Below, in pieces: positions 17,188 to 25,822 of a stretch of 49,515 bases of DNA; the stretch's first letter is position 1; every line of letters begins with the position of its first letter. The DNA is from an uncultured Lachnospiraceae bacterium. Lineage in GTDB: Bacteria > Bacillota > Clostridia > Lachnospirales > Lachnospiraceae. The DNA lies in contig CANQAR010000012.1 of the NCBI GenBank assembly GCA_947588845.1, positions 1-49,515 on the forward strand, given 5' to 3'. The notes under the pieces were generated by a model, which saw only the letters and a list, made by a program, of their open reading frames with translations, did not search any database and was not told where the DNA came from. The translations under genes were made by a program, and so were the position numbers.

Positions 17188-18564
17188 ATGGAAATAGCAG
17201 CTGCCAGTCTGCCAAGGGCAGATAAGAGTCATTATCTCTTCAGCAACACCGATCTCAAAAAACTGATTATTCCCCTCGTCATCGAGCAGGTCCTCGCGAT
17301 CACCGTAGGCGTGGCGGATTCCATGATGGTGGCAAGTGCCGGAGAATCGGCGGTATCCGCCGTATCCCTCGTGGATTCCCTGTTCGTCCTGATGATCAAT
17401 CTGTTCGCGGCGTTTGCAACCGGAGGATCCGTTATCTGCGGCCAGTACATCGGAAAACGGCATCCGGAAATCGCGTGTCGTGCTTCCAACCAGCTTGTAC
17501 TGTTCACAGGCGTTCTCTCCACCGTCATCATGGCGCTGATTTATCTCTGCCGTCCTCTGATCCTGAACGGTGTATTTGGAGATATCGCACCGGACGTGAT
17601 GACGAACTGCAATATCTATCTGCTGATCGTCGCGGCCTCAATCCCGTTTATCGCGCTCTACAACGCGGGCGCCGCAATTTTTCGTTCCATGGGCGATTCC
17701 CAGACGGCCATGTTCATGTCTCTTGTCATGAACGGCATCAACCTGATCGGAAACTCCATCCTGATCTTTGGACTGAAAATGGGCGTCGCTGGCGCCGCGA
17801 TCCCCACGCTGATCTCACGCGCCGTCGCGGCCGTTGTCATCCTGAAGCTGCTGACAAACAAAGAGAAAGTTGTGCATCTTCCGACCCCGTTTTCCTTCCG
17901 TCCGGATTTCTCACTGCTCAAAAAAATTCTTGGAATCGGAATTCCGAACGGTCTTGAGAACAGTATGTTTCAGCTCGGAAAGATCCTGGTACTCAGCGTC
18001 GTCTCCGGTTTTGGCACAGCTTCGATCGCGGCAAACGCGGTCAGCAACAATATTGCCATGTTCCAGATTCTTCCGGGATCAGCGATCGGCTTTGCCGTTT
18101 TGACGGTAGTCTCCCAGTGTATCGGGGCAGGGGAACCGGAGCAGGCAAAATATTATACCAGAAAACTTCTGACCATTACATACGCGGCCAAGGTTCTGCT
18201 CAACATTCTGACTGTAGCCGCCCTGCCGTTTTTGATTCACCTGTACAATCTCTCCCCGGAGGCGGGAGAATACGTAAAGGTGATCATCCGGTACCACGCT
18301 ATCTGCGTTGTCACGGTATGGCCTCTCGCGTTCACGCTGCCGAACACGCTGCGTGCGGCGGCCGATGTGAAATTCCCAATGGTCCTGTCGATCTTCTCCA
18401 TGTGGATCTTCCGAATCGGCTTCTCCTGGCTGCTTGGCGTGCAGTTCGGATGGGGCGTCTTCGGCATCTGGGTCGCAATGACGATCGACTGGCTGTTCCG
18501 CGCAGTCTGCTTCACCGTGCGTTATCTGGGCGGAAAATGGCAGAAAGCGGCCGTCACCGTTTAA
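17188..18564 (+). CDS. MATE family efflux transporter
   Basis: About 458 residues with twelve predicted membrane helices in two similar halves (IPLVIEQVLAITVGVADSMMV at the start of the first, ILGIGIPNGLENSMFQLG at the start of the second), as in the DinF/NorM-like MATE superfamily. MATE proteins export organic cations and drugs using Na+ or H+ gradients. The start at 17188 follows GAAAGGAGC; an in-frame ATG at 17134 lies within the repeat leader. The two structured repeats upstream may control it. Substrate unknown. Confidence 0.9.
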   Translation: MEIAAASLPRADKSHYLFSNTDLKKLIIPLVIEQVLAITVGVADSMMVASAGESAVSAVSLVDSLFVLMINLFAAFATGGSVICGQYIGKRHPEIACRASNQLVLFTGVLSTVIMALIYLCRPLILNGVFGDIAPDVMTNCNIYLLIVAASIPFIALYNAGAAIFRSMGDSQTAMFMSLVMNGINLIGNSILIFGLKMGVAGAAIPTLISRAVAAVVILKLLTNKEKVVHLPTPFSFRPDFSLLKKILGIGIPNGLENSMFQLGKILVLSVVSGFGTASIAANAVSNNIAMFQILPGSAIGFAVLTVVSQCIGAGEPEQAKYYTRKLLTITYAAKVLLNILTVAALPFLIHLYNLSPEAGEYVKVIIRYHAICVVTVWPLAFTLPNTLRAAADVKFPMVLSIFSMWIFRIGFSWLLGVQFGWGVFGIWVAMTIDWLFRAVCFTVRYLGGKWQKAAVTV

Positions 18565-18631
18565 TTCAGAACCTGCTGCCGGCGCAAAGATATTGAAGTC
18601 CGGCAGCATTCACTGTTGCGAAGGTTCTGGT

Positions 18632-18718
18632 ATACAGTCCAGGATTCTGCATATGAACAACACGAAAATTCAGGTACAGTTTGGGATTCTGCACACAAAC
18701 AATGTAAAGGCAAGGAGT
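18632..18718 (+). repeat. Imperfect 43-base direct repeat upstream of aroK
   Basis: The sequence TACAGTCCAGGATTCTGC at 18632 recurs as TACAGTTTGGGATTCTGC at 18675, and similarity continues for a further dozen bases. It fills the gap between the MATE gene and aroK. No function is evident. Confidence 0.4.
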
Positions 18719-18727
18719 GATACTCCC

Positions 18728-19240
18728 ATGAATAAAACCAATATCACTTTAATCGGAATGCCCGGCGCCGGCAAGAGCACGGTCGGCGTCGTGCTCGCGA
18801 AAGTACTCGGCTATGATTTCATCGACTCCGATCTTCTGATCCAGAAGGAAGAAAAAAAGCTGCTCTGGCAAATCATCGCTGAAAGGGGAACTGACGGCTT
18901 CGCGCTCGTCGAAGAACGCGTGAACAGCAGCATCCAAGCTGAGCGTTCCGTCATCGCGACCGGCGGAAGCGTCATCTACAGCAGCCGCGCCATGCAGCAC
19001 CTGCGGCAGATCAGCACGGTCGTCTACCTGCAGGTATCCTGCGATACCTTGAAAGACCGGCTCGGCGACCTTGAAAAACGCGGCGTCTCTTTCCAGCCTG
19101 GGCAGACACTCGAAGATCTCTATGCGGAGCGCGTTCCCCTCTATGAAAAATATGCCCACATCACCGTCTCGCTCGACAGCTTTGACGTGCAGCACGCGGT
19201 GCGGCAGATCCTGGAAGCGCTGGATAGGAATATTTCATAA
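18728..19240 (+). CDS. aroK: Shikimate kinase
   Basis: 170 residues. It phosphorylates shikimate with ATP in the aromatic amino acid pathway. Walker A GMPGAGKST lies near the N-terminus, the shikimate-binding Asp pair in DFIDSD, and ATGGSVIY stands in place of the usual GGG motif. The lid region and an RVPLYEKYA segment follow. The ATG chosen follows AAGGAGTG; the longer in-frame extension upstream is repeat sequence. No other aro genes are adjacent. A terminator follows at 19329-19374. Confidence 0.9.
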   Translation: MNKTNITLIGMPGAGKSTVGVVLAKVLGYDFIDSDLLIQKEEKKLLWQIIAERGTDGFALVEERVNSSIQAERSVIATGGSVIYSSRAMQHLRQISTVVYLQVSCDTLKDRLGDLEKRGVSFQPGQTLEDLYAERVPLYEKYAHITVSLDSFDVQHAVRQILEALDRNIS

Positions 19241-19328
19241 TGCAGGAAACGTTTTTTTCCTACTCGCCGCGCGCGGCCCGCATGCTGCGCCAGCAACTGT
19301 TTTTCAAGTACGGGCCTGCGCATCAAAA

Positions 19329-19374
19329 AAATAGCAGGGCCTCATTTCATGATAGGGTGCCCTGCTTTTACTGT
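19329..19374 (+). terminator. Terminator after aroK
   Basis: Stem AGCAGGGC / GCCCTGCT with T tail, about 90 bases past the aroK stop. It also lies at the end of the oppositely oriented 74-residue gene, so it may serve both. Confidence 0.7.
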
Positions 19375-19377
19375 CGC

Positions 19378-19602
19378 TTACCACTCTTTCTTTATTTCAT
19401 CCGCTTTAACGTCATACCGTTCCATAAATTCCTTCAGATCACTGTCATTGCGGATCAGCATCAATTCCTCAAACTTCCCGTCGGCAATACTCTTGAATCC
19501 CGCGACTTTCTCCCCAGTGCAGATGCTCGCATGCACAACCGGATATTTACCGGTCTTATCAAATGTCTCCTGTACTTTCTGTTTCTTTTTCCCAAACAAC
19601 AT
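19378..19602 (-). CDS. Conserved small protein of unknown function
   Basis: 74 residues, charged, no membrane segment. It starts MLFGKKKQKVQETFDK and contains SICTGEKVAGFKSIADGKFEE and a C-terminal acidic/basic helix. A GGAGGAGAA site precedes the ATG. It stands alone on the minus strand between aroK and the Panacea toxin-antitoxin pair. I do not recognise a characterised family. The single Cys and the TGEKVAGF turn are the only notable features. Confidence 0.6.
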   Translation of the reverse strand: MLFGKKKQKVQETFDKTGKYPVVHASICTGEKVAGFKSIADGKFEELMLIRNDSDLKEFMERYDVKADEIKKEW

Positions 19603-19726
19603 GATTCTCCTCCTTTATTTTTATTGATCCTCGATTTCCTTCCGTCTCCTGCGTTCTCTGATACTCACTATGAATAATACGTATCTCAATGATATCCGGG
19701 ATACGCAAATATTTAATAGAACATCG

Positions 19727-20182
19727 TTATTTTTTATTGGATGGGCAAACTTCATGTTCAGGATCATACCAGAGAACAAGAAATTTTTCATATTCTCTGA
19801 TTCCAATAATCCGCGTAAGATTATTAAACGCAAACGAAAAAACAGAATCTAATTTCTCCTCTTTTCCTATTTCTTTAATCCTTCTTTGCGCAATCGGAGA
19901 TAACTCATCATAAGAAATCAGATGGTGTTTTGATTTTCCCTTTTTATCATGTGTTTGCATTTTAATCTCGGCCCAGGTCATATTACTATAAAAAATCATT
20001 TTTTCCAAAAAATCTTTCGAATCAAAGTCTTTACGTCCCACATCAAAAGCAAATTTCCCATTTCTGTCAATATCTGTAAAGATCCATATTGGATTCAAAG
20101 TATCTGTACTATATCTTTCTTCTGTCACTGTTTTTTTATTTTTCGTTTTCTTGTCTTTTACTATCTTATCTTTTCTCGGCAT
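19727..20182 (-). CDS. Putative toxin partner of Panacea antitoxin
   Basis: About 151 residues. A very basic Lys-rich N-terminus (MPRKDKIVKDKKTKNKK) is followed by a compact domain with WIFTDID, TWAEIKMQTHDKKGKSKHH, LSPIAQRRIKEIG and a C-terminal strand pair ending VLWYDPEHEVCPSNK. This ending and the SKHH motif are typical of a widespread small-protein family found next to antitoxins. The gene starts two bases after the Panacea gene's stop, so the two are one operon. In Panacea systems the variable second gene is the toxin (established for PanAT systems); the action of this one is unknown. AT-rich composition sets it apart from its neighbours. Confidence 0.65.
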   Translation of the reverse strand: MPRKDKIVKDKKTKNKKTVTEERYSTDTLNPIWIFTDIDRNGKFAFDVGRKDFDSKDFLEKMIFYSNMTWAEIKMQTHDKKGKSKHHLISYDELSPIAQRRIKEIGKEEKLDSVFSFAFNNLTRIIGIREYEKFLVLWYDPEHEVCPSNKK

Positions 20183-20184
20183 GA

Positions 20185-20619
20185 TTACAAACTCCCGTAA
20201 TATTCCCCCATGCTTTCTTTTGTGATAACATTTTGACATTTGGCTGTTTCCGGCATATTTCCCCTCGCATTTTTCCATGGAGGTTCCGAATGACTTTGCT
20301 CTCTTAAATCATAAGGTTCTCTGCCTCCGTATCTCTCCAGTACAATATCTATCGATTCTTTTTCATCCTCTGTCAATTCTGACATATCTCCAGCCTCAAG
20401 GTCATTCTCATCGATCATAAATTTACCCTGATGCGCATAAAATAATTCTGGACAAACAGGTCCATTCGTCCAAGCCTGAAAATCTTCCTGAAAAAGCGGG
20501 GTTTCTGTCCATGTAAAGTGCCATGCCTGCGAATAATAACATAATTTTTGAAGTTTCCACGTACTCATTCGTCCCATTTTGTATAAGATATATTTCGCTG
20601 CATCAAACACATTTGCCAT
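20185..20619 (-). CDS. Panacea-domain (SocA-like) antitoxin
   Basis: 144 residues. The Panacea domain is recognisable from KLQKLCYYSQAWHFTW, the FQAWTNGPVCPELFYAHQ motif and the acidic helix LTEDEKESIDIVLERYG. Panacea proteins neutralise unrelated toxin domains by direct binding and are encoded first in two-gene operons, exactly as here. The ATG follows GGAGGAGAC. The pair sits as an AT-rich cassette between core genes (aroK and a MATE gene), which suggests horizontal transfer. Confidence is high for the domain and moderate for the toxin-antitoxin role. Confidence 0.8.
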   Translation of the reverse strand: MANVFDAAKYILYKMGRMSTWKLQKLCYYSQAWHFTWTETPLFQEDFQAWTNGPVCPELFYAHQGKFMIDENDLEAGDMSELTEDEKESIDIVLERYGGREPYDLREQSHSEPPWKNARGNMPETAKCQNVITKESMGEYYGSL

Positions 20620-20690
20620 GATGTCTCCTCCTTCATTAGCAAATAAAAATCTTATTTAGATTATATCCTGTTATAAACAGAAAATCAATA

Positions 20691-22043
20691 TCACCCATGC
20701 TCTTTTTCCATCCTCCGGTACACGGTAAAATACATTGTCAGGAAACACGCGCACCCTCCAATGACATTTGAGACCGGCTCTGCCATATAGACTCCGTTAA
20801 CCGCGGGCGCGATCACACGCGGCAGCCAGATCGTCAGCGGCAGCACGATCACCACCTTGCGAAACAGCGAGAAGAACACAGCCTGCTTCGCCTTGCCGAG
20901 CGCCACAAAGGTGGACTGCCCGGAGAACTGAAACAGCATGAAGACAAAACCCGCAAAATAGATGTGGATCGCCGTCACTCCTTCTGCGATCATCTCCCTG
21001 CTGCTGGTAAACAGCATAAGGAACGGCTTCGGGAGAAGAATGAGCAGAAGCCATGCAGCTATCGTATAGATGCTTCCGACCGCCGTCATAAACAGAACGC
21101 CGCGCCGCACTCTGCCATACTGTCTCGCGCCGTAGTTGAAGCCGAGTACCGGCTGCGCGCCGTTTGTCACGCCCATGACCGGAAGGCTGAGGATTTCACG
21201 GACGGAATTCAGGATCGTCATAATGCCGATATACAGATCTCCGCCGTACTCCCGCAGCATGGCATTGCACGCCACCTGGGACACACAGTTTGTTGCCGAC
21301 ATGATAAAGCCGGAAAATCCAAGCGATACAATCTCACCGACCAGCTTAAAATCCGGAATAAAGTATTTTTTCCTGAGCTTCAGAATTGCCTTTTTCCCTG
21401 TCAGAAAGCGCATAACCCAGAGACCGGAAATCATCTGTGCGATCACCGTCGCGATGGCGGCTCCCTCAATTCCCATGCCAAAGCCAAAGATAAACACCGG
21501 ATCAAGCACAAGATTGATAACCGCTCCGACCACGGTCGTCCCCATCGCGATCCCCGGAAACCCCTGCGAAGTGATGAATCCGTTCATTCCAGTTCCCATC
21601 ATGCAGAATACCGTGCCTGCCAGATAGATCGTGAGATATGTATTGGCGTAAGGCCACGTTGTGTCGCTGGCCCCGAATGCGTAGAGAATCGGCTTTTTAA
21701 AAACATAGCTGACCGCCATGATCACAAATGAAGTGAAAAACAGCATGACTGCGGAGTTCCCCATGATCTTCTCCGCCCGGTCGATCCGTCCGGCCCCACG
21801 CGCGATGGAGCACAGCGGCGGTCCTCCGGATCCATAGAGATTGGTAAACGCGGTAATCAGCGCGACCACCGGAAACGCGAGTCCGATTCCCGTCAGGGCC
21901 ATTCCGTTCTCGCCGGGCAGATGCCCGATATAAATACGGTCAACGATGTTGTAAAGCAGCTGAATCAGCTGTGCCACGATCAGCGGCACAGCCTGCATCA
22001 GAATATGTTTTCCTATACTTCCTCGTGAAAAATCACGTTCCAT
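20691..22043 (-). CDS. MATE family efflux transporter
   Basis: 450 residues, twelve predicted membrane helices. The N-terminus MERDFSRGSIGKHILMQAVPLIVAQLIQLLYNIVDRIYIG and GNSAVMLFFTSFV are typical of the large Firmicute MATE subfamily (MepA/YpnP-like). It exports drugs or metabolites by cation antiport. Monocistronic on the minus strand; no linked regulator. Substrate unknown. Confidence 0.92.
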   Translation of the reverse strand: MERDFSRGSIGKHILMQAVPLIVAQLIQLLYNIVDRIYIGHLPGENGMALTGIGLAFPVVALITAFTNLYGSGGPPLCSIARGAGRIDRAEKIMGNSAVMLFFTSFVIMAVSYVFKKPILYAFGASDTTWPYANTYLTIYLAGTVFCMMGTGMNGFITSQGFPGIAMGTTVVGAVINLVLDPVFIFGFGMGIEGAAIATVIAQMISGLWVMRFLTGKKAILKLRKKYFIPDFKLVGEIVSLGFSGFIMSATNCVSQVACNAMLREYGGDLYIGIMTILNSVREILSLPVMGVTNGAQPVLGFNYGARQYGRVRRGVLFMTAVGSIYTIAAWLLLILLPKPFLMLFTSSREMIAEGVTAIHIYFAGFVFMLFQFSGQSTFVALGKAKQAVFFSLFRKVVIVLPLTIWLPRVIAPAVNGVYMAEPVSNVIGGCACFLTMYFTVYRRMEKEHG

Positions 22044-22170
22044 GTATTGATCATCTCCAAATTGTTTCTTTCAATCCACACTCGATAATTTAACGGAGTG
22101 CAGATGCAATTCATCCCACCATCTATCTGTAGAGATGGGGACTTTTTCTGTCTGAAACTTCCCTTTGCAG

Positions 22171-23229
22171 CTATCTGCGCTCAAACGCCAGCGCAATCAG
22201 CCGATCAATAAGCTCCGCCTTTGAAACCCCTTTCTCCTCCCAGAGCATAGGATACATACTGATCGACGTAAAGCCCGGCATCGTGTTGATCTCGTTGAAG
22301 ACCACTTCATTCGTCCCATTCTCAAGGAAAAAATCGACCCGTGCAAGCCCGAATCCGTCCACCGCTCGGAAAATCCGGACCGCCTTTTCCCGGACTTCTT
22401 CCATCTTTCCGTCCGGAAAGACCGGATGGAGATCCGTCTGCGACTGCGGATTGTTGTATTTCGCGTCATAACTGTAAAATTCCTCTGCCGCAAGCACTTC
22501 GCCAACGTCAGAAGCCTCCGGCTCCTCTGCTCCCAAAACAGCACACTCGATCTCTCTTCCTGTGATTGTCTGCTCCACCAGAATCTTGCTGTCAATCTTA
22601 ATCGCCTCAAGCAGCGCCCTTTCAAGTTCCTGCGCATCCCCCGCCTTATTCACACCACAGGAGGAACCCGCCTTCGACGGTTTCACAAATACCGGATAGA
22701 AAAGCTTTTCTTCAACCCTTCTTACACAGTCCTCCATTGAAGTCAGATCATGCTGACGGATCAGCACATACTCCGCCTGCCGTATTCCAAGCTGGCTCAC
22801 GATAATCTTCGTGAAAGCCTTATCCATCGATACCGCGGAGGAAAGAACTCCGCAGCCCACATACGGGATCTGCGCCAGCTCGAACAACCCCTGAATCGTG
22901 CCGTCCTCCCCAAATTTTCCGTGAAGCACGGGAAATACCACATCAACCCGTCTCTTGCGTACAGTTTCTCCCTCTATCAAAAGCAGGCTCTTTTCCGTCG
23001 CATCCGGAGAAATCACAGCCTGTACTCTGCTCTCCTTCCAGCTCCCCGCGGCGATCTGCTCCGGACTTTCCACATACAGCCAGCGGCCTTCTTTTGTGAT
23101 GCCGACCAGCACCGGCTCATATTTCTCCGGATTCAGCGCGCGCACCACTGTCTGAACAGACACACAGGACACCTCATGCTCCGAGGACTGCCCTCCAAAC
23201 AAAACCACAACCGTCATCTTTTTTTCCAT
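22171..23229 (-). CDS. ddl: D-alanine--D-alanine ligase
   Basis: 352 residues, the usual length. It joins two D-Ala using ATP for peptidoglycan precursor synthesis. ATP-grasp features seen: the N-terminal VVVLFGGQSSEHEVSC, FPVLHGKFGEDGTIQG, the VSMDKAFTK helix, the glycine-rich loop KPSKAGSSCGV, and the metal-binding C-terminal FNEINTMPGFT. FYSYDAKYNN in the omega loop contains the Tyr associated with D-Ala (rather than D-Lac) specificity, so this is likely a housekeeping Ddl, not a Van-type ligase. The next gene upstream is the MGMT-like gene, 18 bases away; the two are probably cotranscribed. Confidence 0.95.
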   Translation of the reverse strand: MEKKMTVVVLFGGQSSEHEVSCVSVQTVVRALNPEKYEPVLVGITKEGRWLYVESPEQIAAGSWKESRVQAVISPDATEKSLLLIEGETVRKRRVDVVFPVLHGKFGEDGTIQGLFELAQIPYVGCGVLSSAVSMDKAFTKIIVSQLGIRQAEYVLIRQHDLTSMEDCVRRVEEKLFYPVFVKPSKAGSSCGVNKAGDAQELERALLEAIKIDSKILVEQTITGREIECAVLGAEEPEASDVGEVLAAEEFYSYDAKYNNPQSQTDLHPVFPDGKMEEVREKAVRIFRAVDGFGLARVDFFLENGTNEVVFNEINTMPGFTSISMYPMLWEEKGVSKAELIDRLIALAFERR

Positions 23230-23247
23230 ACTCTCCTCCTGATCGTC

Positions 23248-23574
23248 TCAAAACAGTCTTTTCTTCCACTGATATTTTTTCATATCTACCCGACCGTCAA
23301 CAAACCGGACTCCCTCTGCTTCAAGCAGCGCCACCTGCTGATTCTCTCCGCCGAACACAAACGCCCTAGAAACTTCCCCGAACCGGTTGACCACACGATG
23401 ACAGGGAATGTGCTCCGGGTCCGGATTCACATGCAGCGCATAGCCGACCACCCGCGACAGCCTGCGGTTTCCCACAAGCTCCGCAATCTGACCGTACGTC
23501 GCCACCTGTCCGTACGGGATCTGGCGGACGATCTCATAGATCCGCTCAAATGTATTCTGATTTTCATTACCCAT
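23248..23574 (-). CDS. MGMT-family DNA alkyltransferase-like protein
   Basis: 108 residues, only the C-terminal DNA-binding domain of O6-alkylguanine-DNA alkyltransferase. The helix-turn-helix (IPYGQVATYGQIAELVG), the Arg-finger region (LSRVVGYALH) and the active-site IPCHRVV are present. The Cys is retained, unlike alkyltransferase-like (ATL) proteins, which have Trp there, so it could transfer alkyl groups. The usual GGYxGG after it is changed to FVFGGENQQ. The start at 23574 gives MGNENQNTFERIYE; the longer frame upstream is low-complexity sequence. Upstream of ddl. Confidence 0.85.
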   Translation of the reverse strand: MGNENQNTFERIYEIVRQIPYGQVATYGQIAELVGNRRLSRVVGYALHVNPDPEHIPCHRVVNRFGEVSRAFVFGGENQQVALLEAEGVRFVDGRVDMKKYQWKKRLF

Positions 23575-23755
23575 TTTGATCTTCGCCCTTCCTGGCCGTA
23601 AACTCCCATGCCTGCGCTCTCCACTCCGTTTCGGGGTTTCACTTCGTTCCGATCGCTTCTGAACGGGGGCACCGGCACTCAGAACCAGTGCCAAACGCAC
23701 GTCTCTGACACGCAGCTCTCCACTCCGTTCCGACCGGCGCTCCCGCGGAGCATAA

Positions 23756-24109
23756 TCAGCCGAGCAGTTTTTCCTCCCACTCGCCTTCTTTAAATCCGAC
23801 GATCACGAAATCTTCTCCCACGACCAGCGGCCGTTTTACAAGCATCCCGTCCGTGGCAAGAAGCGCAATCTGCTCCTGCTCACTCATCTCCGGAAGTTTA
23901 TCCTTTAATCCCAGTTCGCGGTACTGAATCCCGCTCGTGTTAAAAAACCGCTTCAGCGGAAGGCCGCTTTTCTGATGCCAGAGCTGCAGCTCCTCCGCGG
24001 TTGGATTTTCCTCTTTGATATGGCGGTCCGTGTAGGAAACATTATGGTCATCCAGCCACTTTTTTGCCTTTTTGCAGGTTGAACACTTCGGATATTCTAT
24101 AAATAACAT
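23756..24109 (-). CDS. ArsC/Spx-family thioredoxin-fold protein
   Basis: 117 residues. The N-terminus MLFIEYPKCSTCKKAKKWLDD carries a CxxC at residues 9-12 as in Spx and the YffB/ArsC-like family, and MLVKRPLVV holds the conserved Arg-Pro of the fold. Members are either glutaredoxin-like reductases or, for Spx proper, RNA polymerase-binding regulators. The lack of the Spx C-terminal RNA polymerase-binding features makes a reductase-like role more likely, but this is not settled. It diverges from dinB across a 270-base region. Confidence 0.85.
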   Translation of the reverse strand: MLFIEYPKCSTCKKAKKWLDDHNVSYTDRHIKEENPTAEELQLWHQKSGLPLKRFFNTSGIQYRELGLKDKLPEMSEQEQIALLATDGMLVKRPLVVGEDFVIVGFKEGEWEEKLLG

Positions 24110-24306
24110 ATGCCGTCCTCCCAGATAATAAATAGAATTCTGTCTTTTTGCAGTATTTGTTTTATGACACTGCCACACTGGACACAGTCTTTTCGTATTA
24201 TATACCAGCTTTCTCCCGTTTTCCACAAAATTTCTGCGTTTTTTCTTTCAGATTGTGCGATACTCATGGTACTTGTTATTGTGAAAGCCTCGAACGGCGG
24301 CCATAT

Positions 24307-24335
24307 TTGCGCTGCGTCAGATTTTATGCTATGAT
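24307..24335 (+). promoter_or_regulatory. Promoter of dinB
   Basis: TTGCGC (24307-24312), a 17-base spacer and TATGAT (24330-24335), about 45 bases before the dinB start. No clear LexA box of the GAAC-N4-GTTY type was seen. Confidence 0.55.
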
Positions 24336-24380
24336 AGTCAGCAGCCAAAAACTTTTATCCGCAGGAAAGAGGGTGACATC

Positions 24381-25817
24381 TTGCCGACCATATTTCATAT
24401 TGATGTAAATTCCGCGTATCTGAGCTGGACCGCGATCGAAAAACTCAGGGAAGACCCTTCCCTCGACCTGCGCACAATTCCATCGATCATCGGCGGCGAC
24501 GAAAAAAGCCGGCATGGGATTGTTCTCGCAAAATCGATCCCCGCGAAAAAATTCGGCATACGGACAGCCGAGCCTGTGGCCTCCGCGTTCCGCAAATGTC
24601 CGACTCTGCATATGGAACCGCCCGACCGTGAACTCTACAAAAAAAGAAGCAGGGAACTGATGTCTCTGCTTCGTACCTATACCTCCGACATTGAGCAGGT
24701 ATCCATCGACGAGTGCTATCTCGACTTTACGCCGATCGCGCACCGATTTCCTTCCGCTCTGTCAGCCGCGAGGGAAATTGCAGACAGAATACGCAATGAG
24801 CTTGGCTTCACTGTCAATATCGGGATTGCCCCGAACAAGCTTCTCGCAAAAATGGCAAGCGATTTCGAGAAACCGGACCGCATACACACCCTCTTTCCCG
24901 AAGAGATTCCCACAAAAATGTGGCCGCTTCCTGTCGGAGAACTTTTTATGGTCGGACATGCAAGCGCGGAACGGCTGGCCAGGCTCGGTATCCACACGAT
25001 CGGCGAGCTTGCCCACGCAGATCCGGCATTTCTGCAGCTTCACTTCAAAAGTCATGGCATTTCCATGTGGGAGCATGCAAACGGAATCGATCACTCTTCC
25101 GTGGATTCCGAAACACATGATCTGAAGGGAATCGGTAATTCTACTACGCTCTCGGAGGATATTACCCGGACGGAAGATGCCCGGAAAGTACTTCTAAAAC
25201 TGGCAGAACAGGTCTCCCGGAGACTCCAAAAAGCCAGACAGCTCGTGGGAACCGTCACGGTCGAAATTAAATACAATACCTTCCAGTCCTGCTCCAGACA
25301 GATGCAGCCGCTGACTCCCGTCAACACCGCTGACGCGCTCTATCAGTATGCCTGTCAGCTTTTTGATGAGCTGTGGAACGGCGTCCCCGTGCGCCTGCTC
25401 GGGCTGCGCACGACAAAACTGGTGTCTGACGACACGCCGGTACAGCTCTCTCTGTTTGACTTTGGCTTCTCTGCCCTGCCGGCGGAAGAGAAAACGCCTG
25501 CATCAGAGATCCCTGCTGCCTCTGGCAGAGAAGTACTGCCCGCTTCCGCACAGAATCCAGGAAAGACATTCTCTCCCGTCAGAGGAGAAGAACCCATAAA
25601 CATGCCTTCCCCCACCAGAGCGCAAAAAACCAGCCTACTCTCTTCCGGTAAAGAACAGACGGCAAATGGAGGAACAAAAAAGGATCCCTCCATTTTGAAT
25701 CGTCAGAAGCGCCTCGACGAAGCCGTCAGCCAGATACGTCAGAAATTTGGGAAAAATGCCATTATGCGGGGAGCCCTGCTCAATCCATCCTCCGAATCTC
25801 CGAAAGAGCCGTCCTGA
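24381..25817 (+). CDS. dinB: DNA polymerase IV (Y family)
   Basis: 478 residues. Translesion polymerase: catalytic D in FHIDVNSAYLSW (residue 8) and the SIDECYLD motif, then the helix-hairpin-helix thumb (GELFMVGHASAERLARLGI) and the little-finger domain. A beta-clamp binding motif QLSLFDF follows, near residue 355-362. After it is a long Ser/Pro/Lys-rich tail of about 90 residues ending in a helix (LDEAVSQIRQKFGKNAIMRG), longer than in E. coli DinB. The start is TTG with GAGGGTG just upstream. The tail helix resembles those of Firmicute DinB/UvrX proteins. Confidence 0.93.
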   Translation: MPTIFHIDVNSAYLSWTAIEKLREDPSLDLRTIPSIIGGDEKSRHGIVLAKSIPAKKFGIRTAEPVASAFRKCPTLHMEPPDRELYKKRSRELMSLLRTYTSDIEQVSIDECYLDFTPIAHRFPSALSAAREIADRIRNELGFTVNIGIAPNKLLAKMASDFEKPDRIHTLFPEEIPTKMWPLPVGELFMVGHASAERLARLGIHTIGELAHADPAFLQLHFKSHGISMWEHANGIDHSSVDSETHDLKGIGNSTTLSEDITRTEDARKVLLKLAEQVSRRLQKARQLVGTVTVEIKYNTFQSCSRQMQPLTPVNTADALYQYACQLFDELWNGVPVRLLGLRTTKLVSDDTPVQLSLFDFGFSALPAEEKTPASEIPAASGREVLPASAQNPGKTFSPVRGEEPINMPSPTRAQKTSLLSSGKEQTANGGTKKDPSILNRQKRLDEAVSQIRQKFGKNAIMRGALLNPSSESPKEPS

Positions 25818-25822
25818 TATCC

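Noticed and set aside
22110-22146. Terminator between the ddl and MATE genes
   Set aside because: A stem exists (CCATCT / AGATGG), but the T tail is on the plus strand where no gene ends; function not supported.
23600-23755. Direct repeats of CTCTCCACTCCGTT upstream of the MGMT-like gene
   Set aside because: Only two imperfect copies in low-complexity sequence; not enough to call an operator or element.
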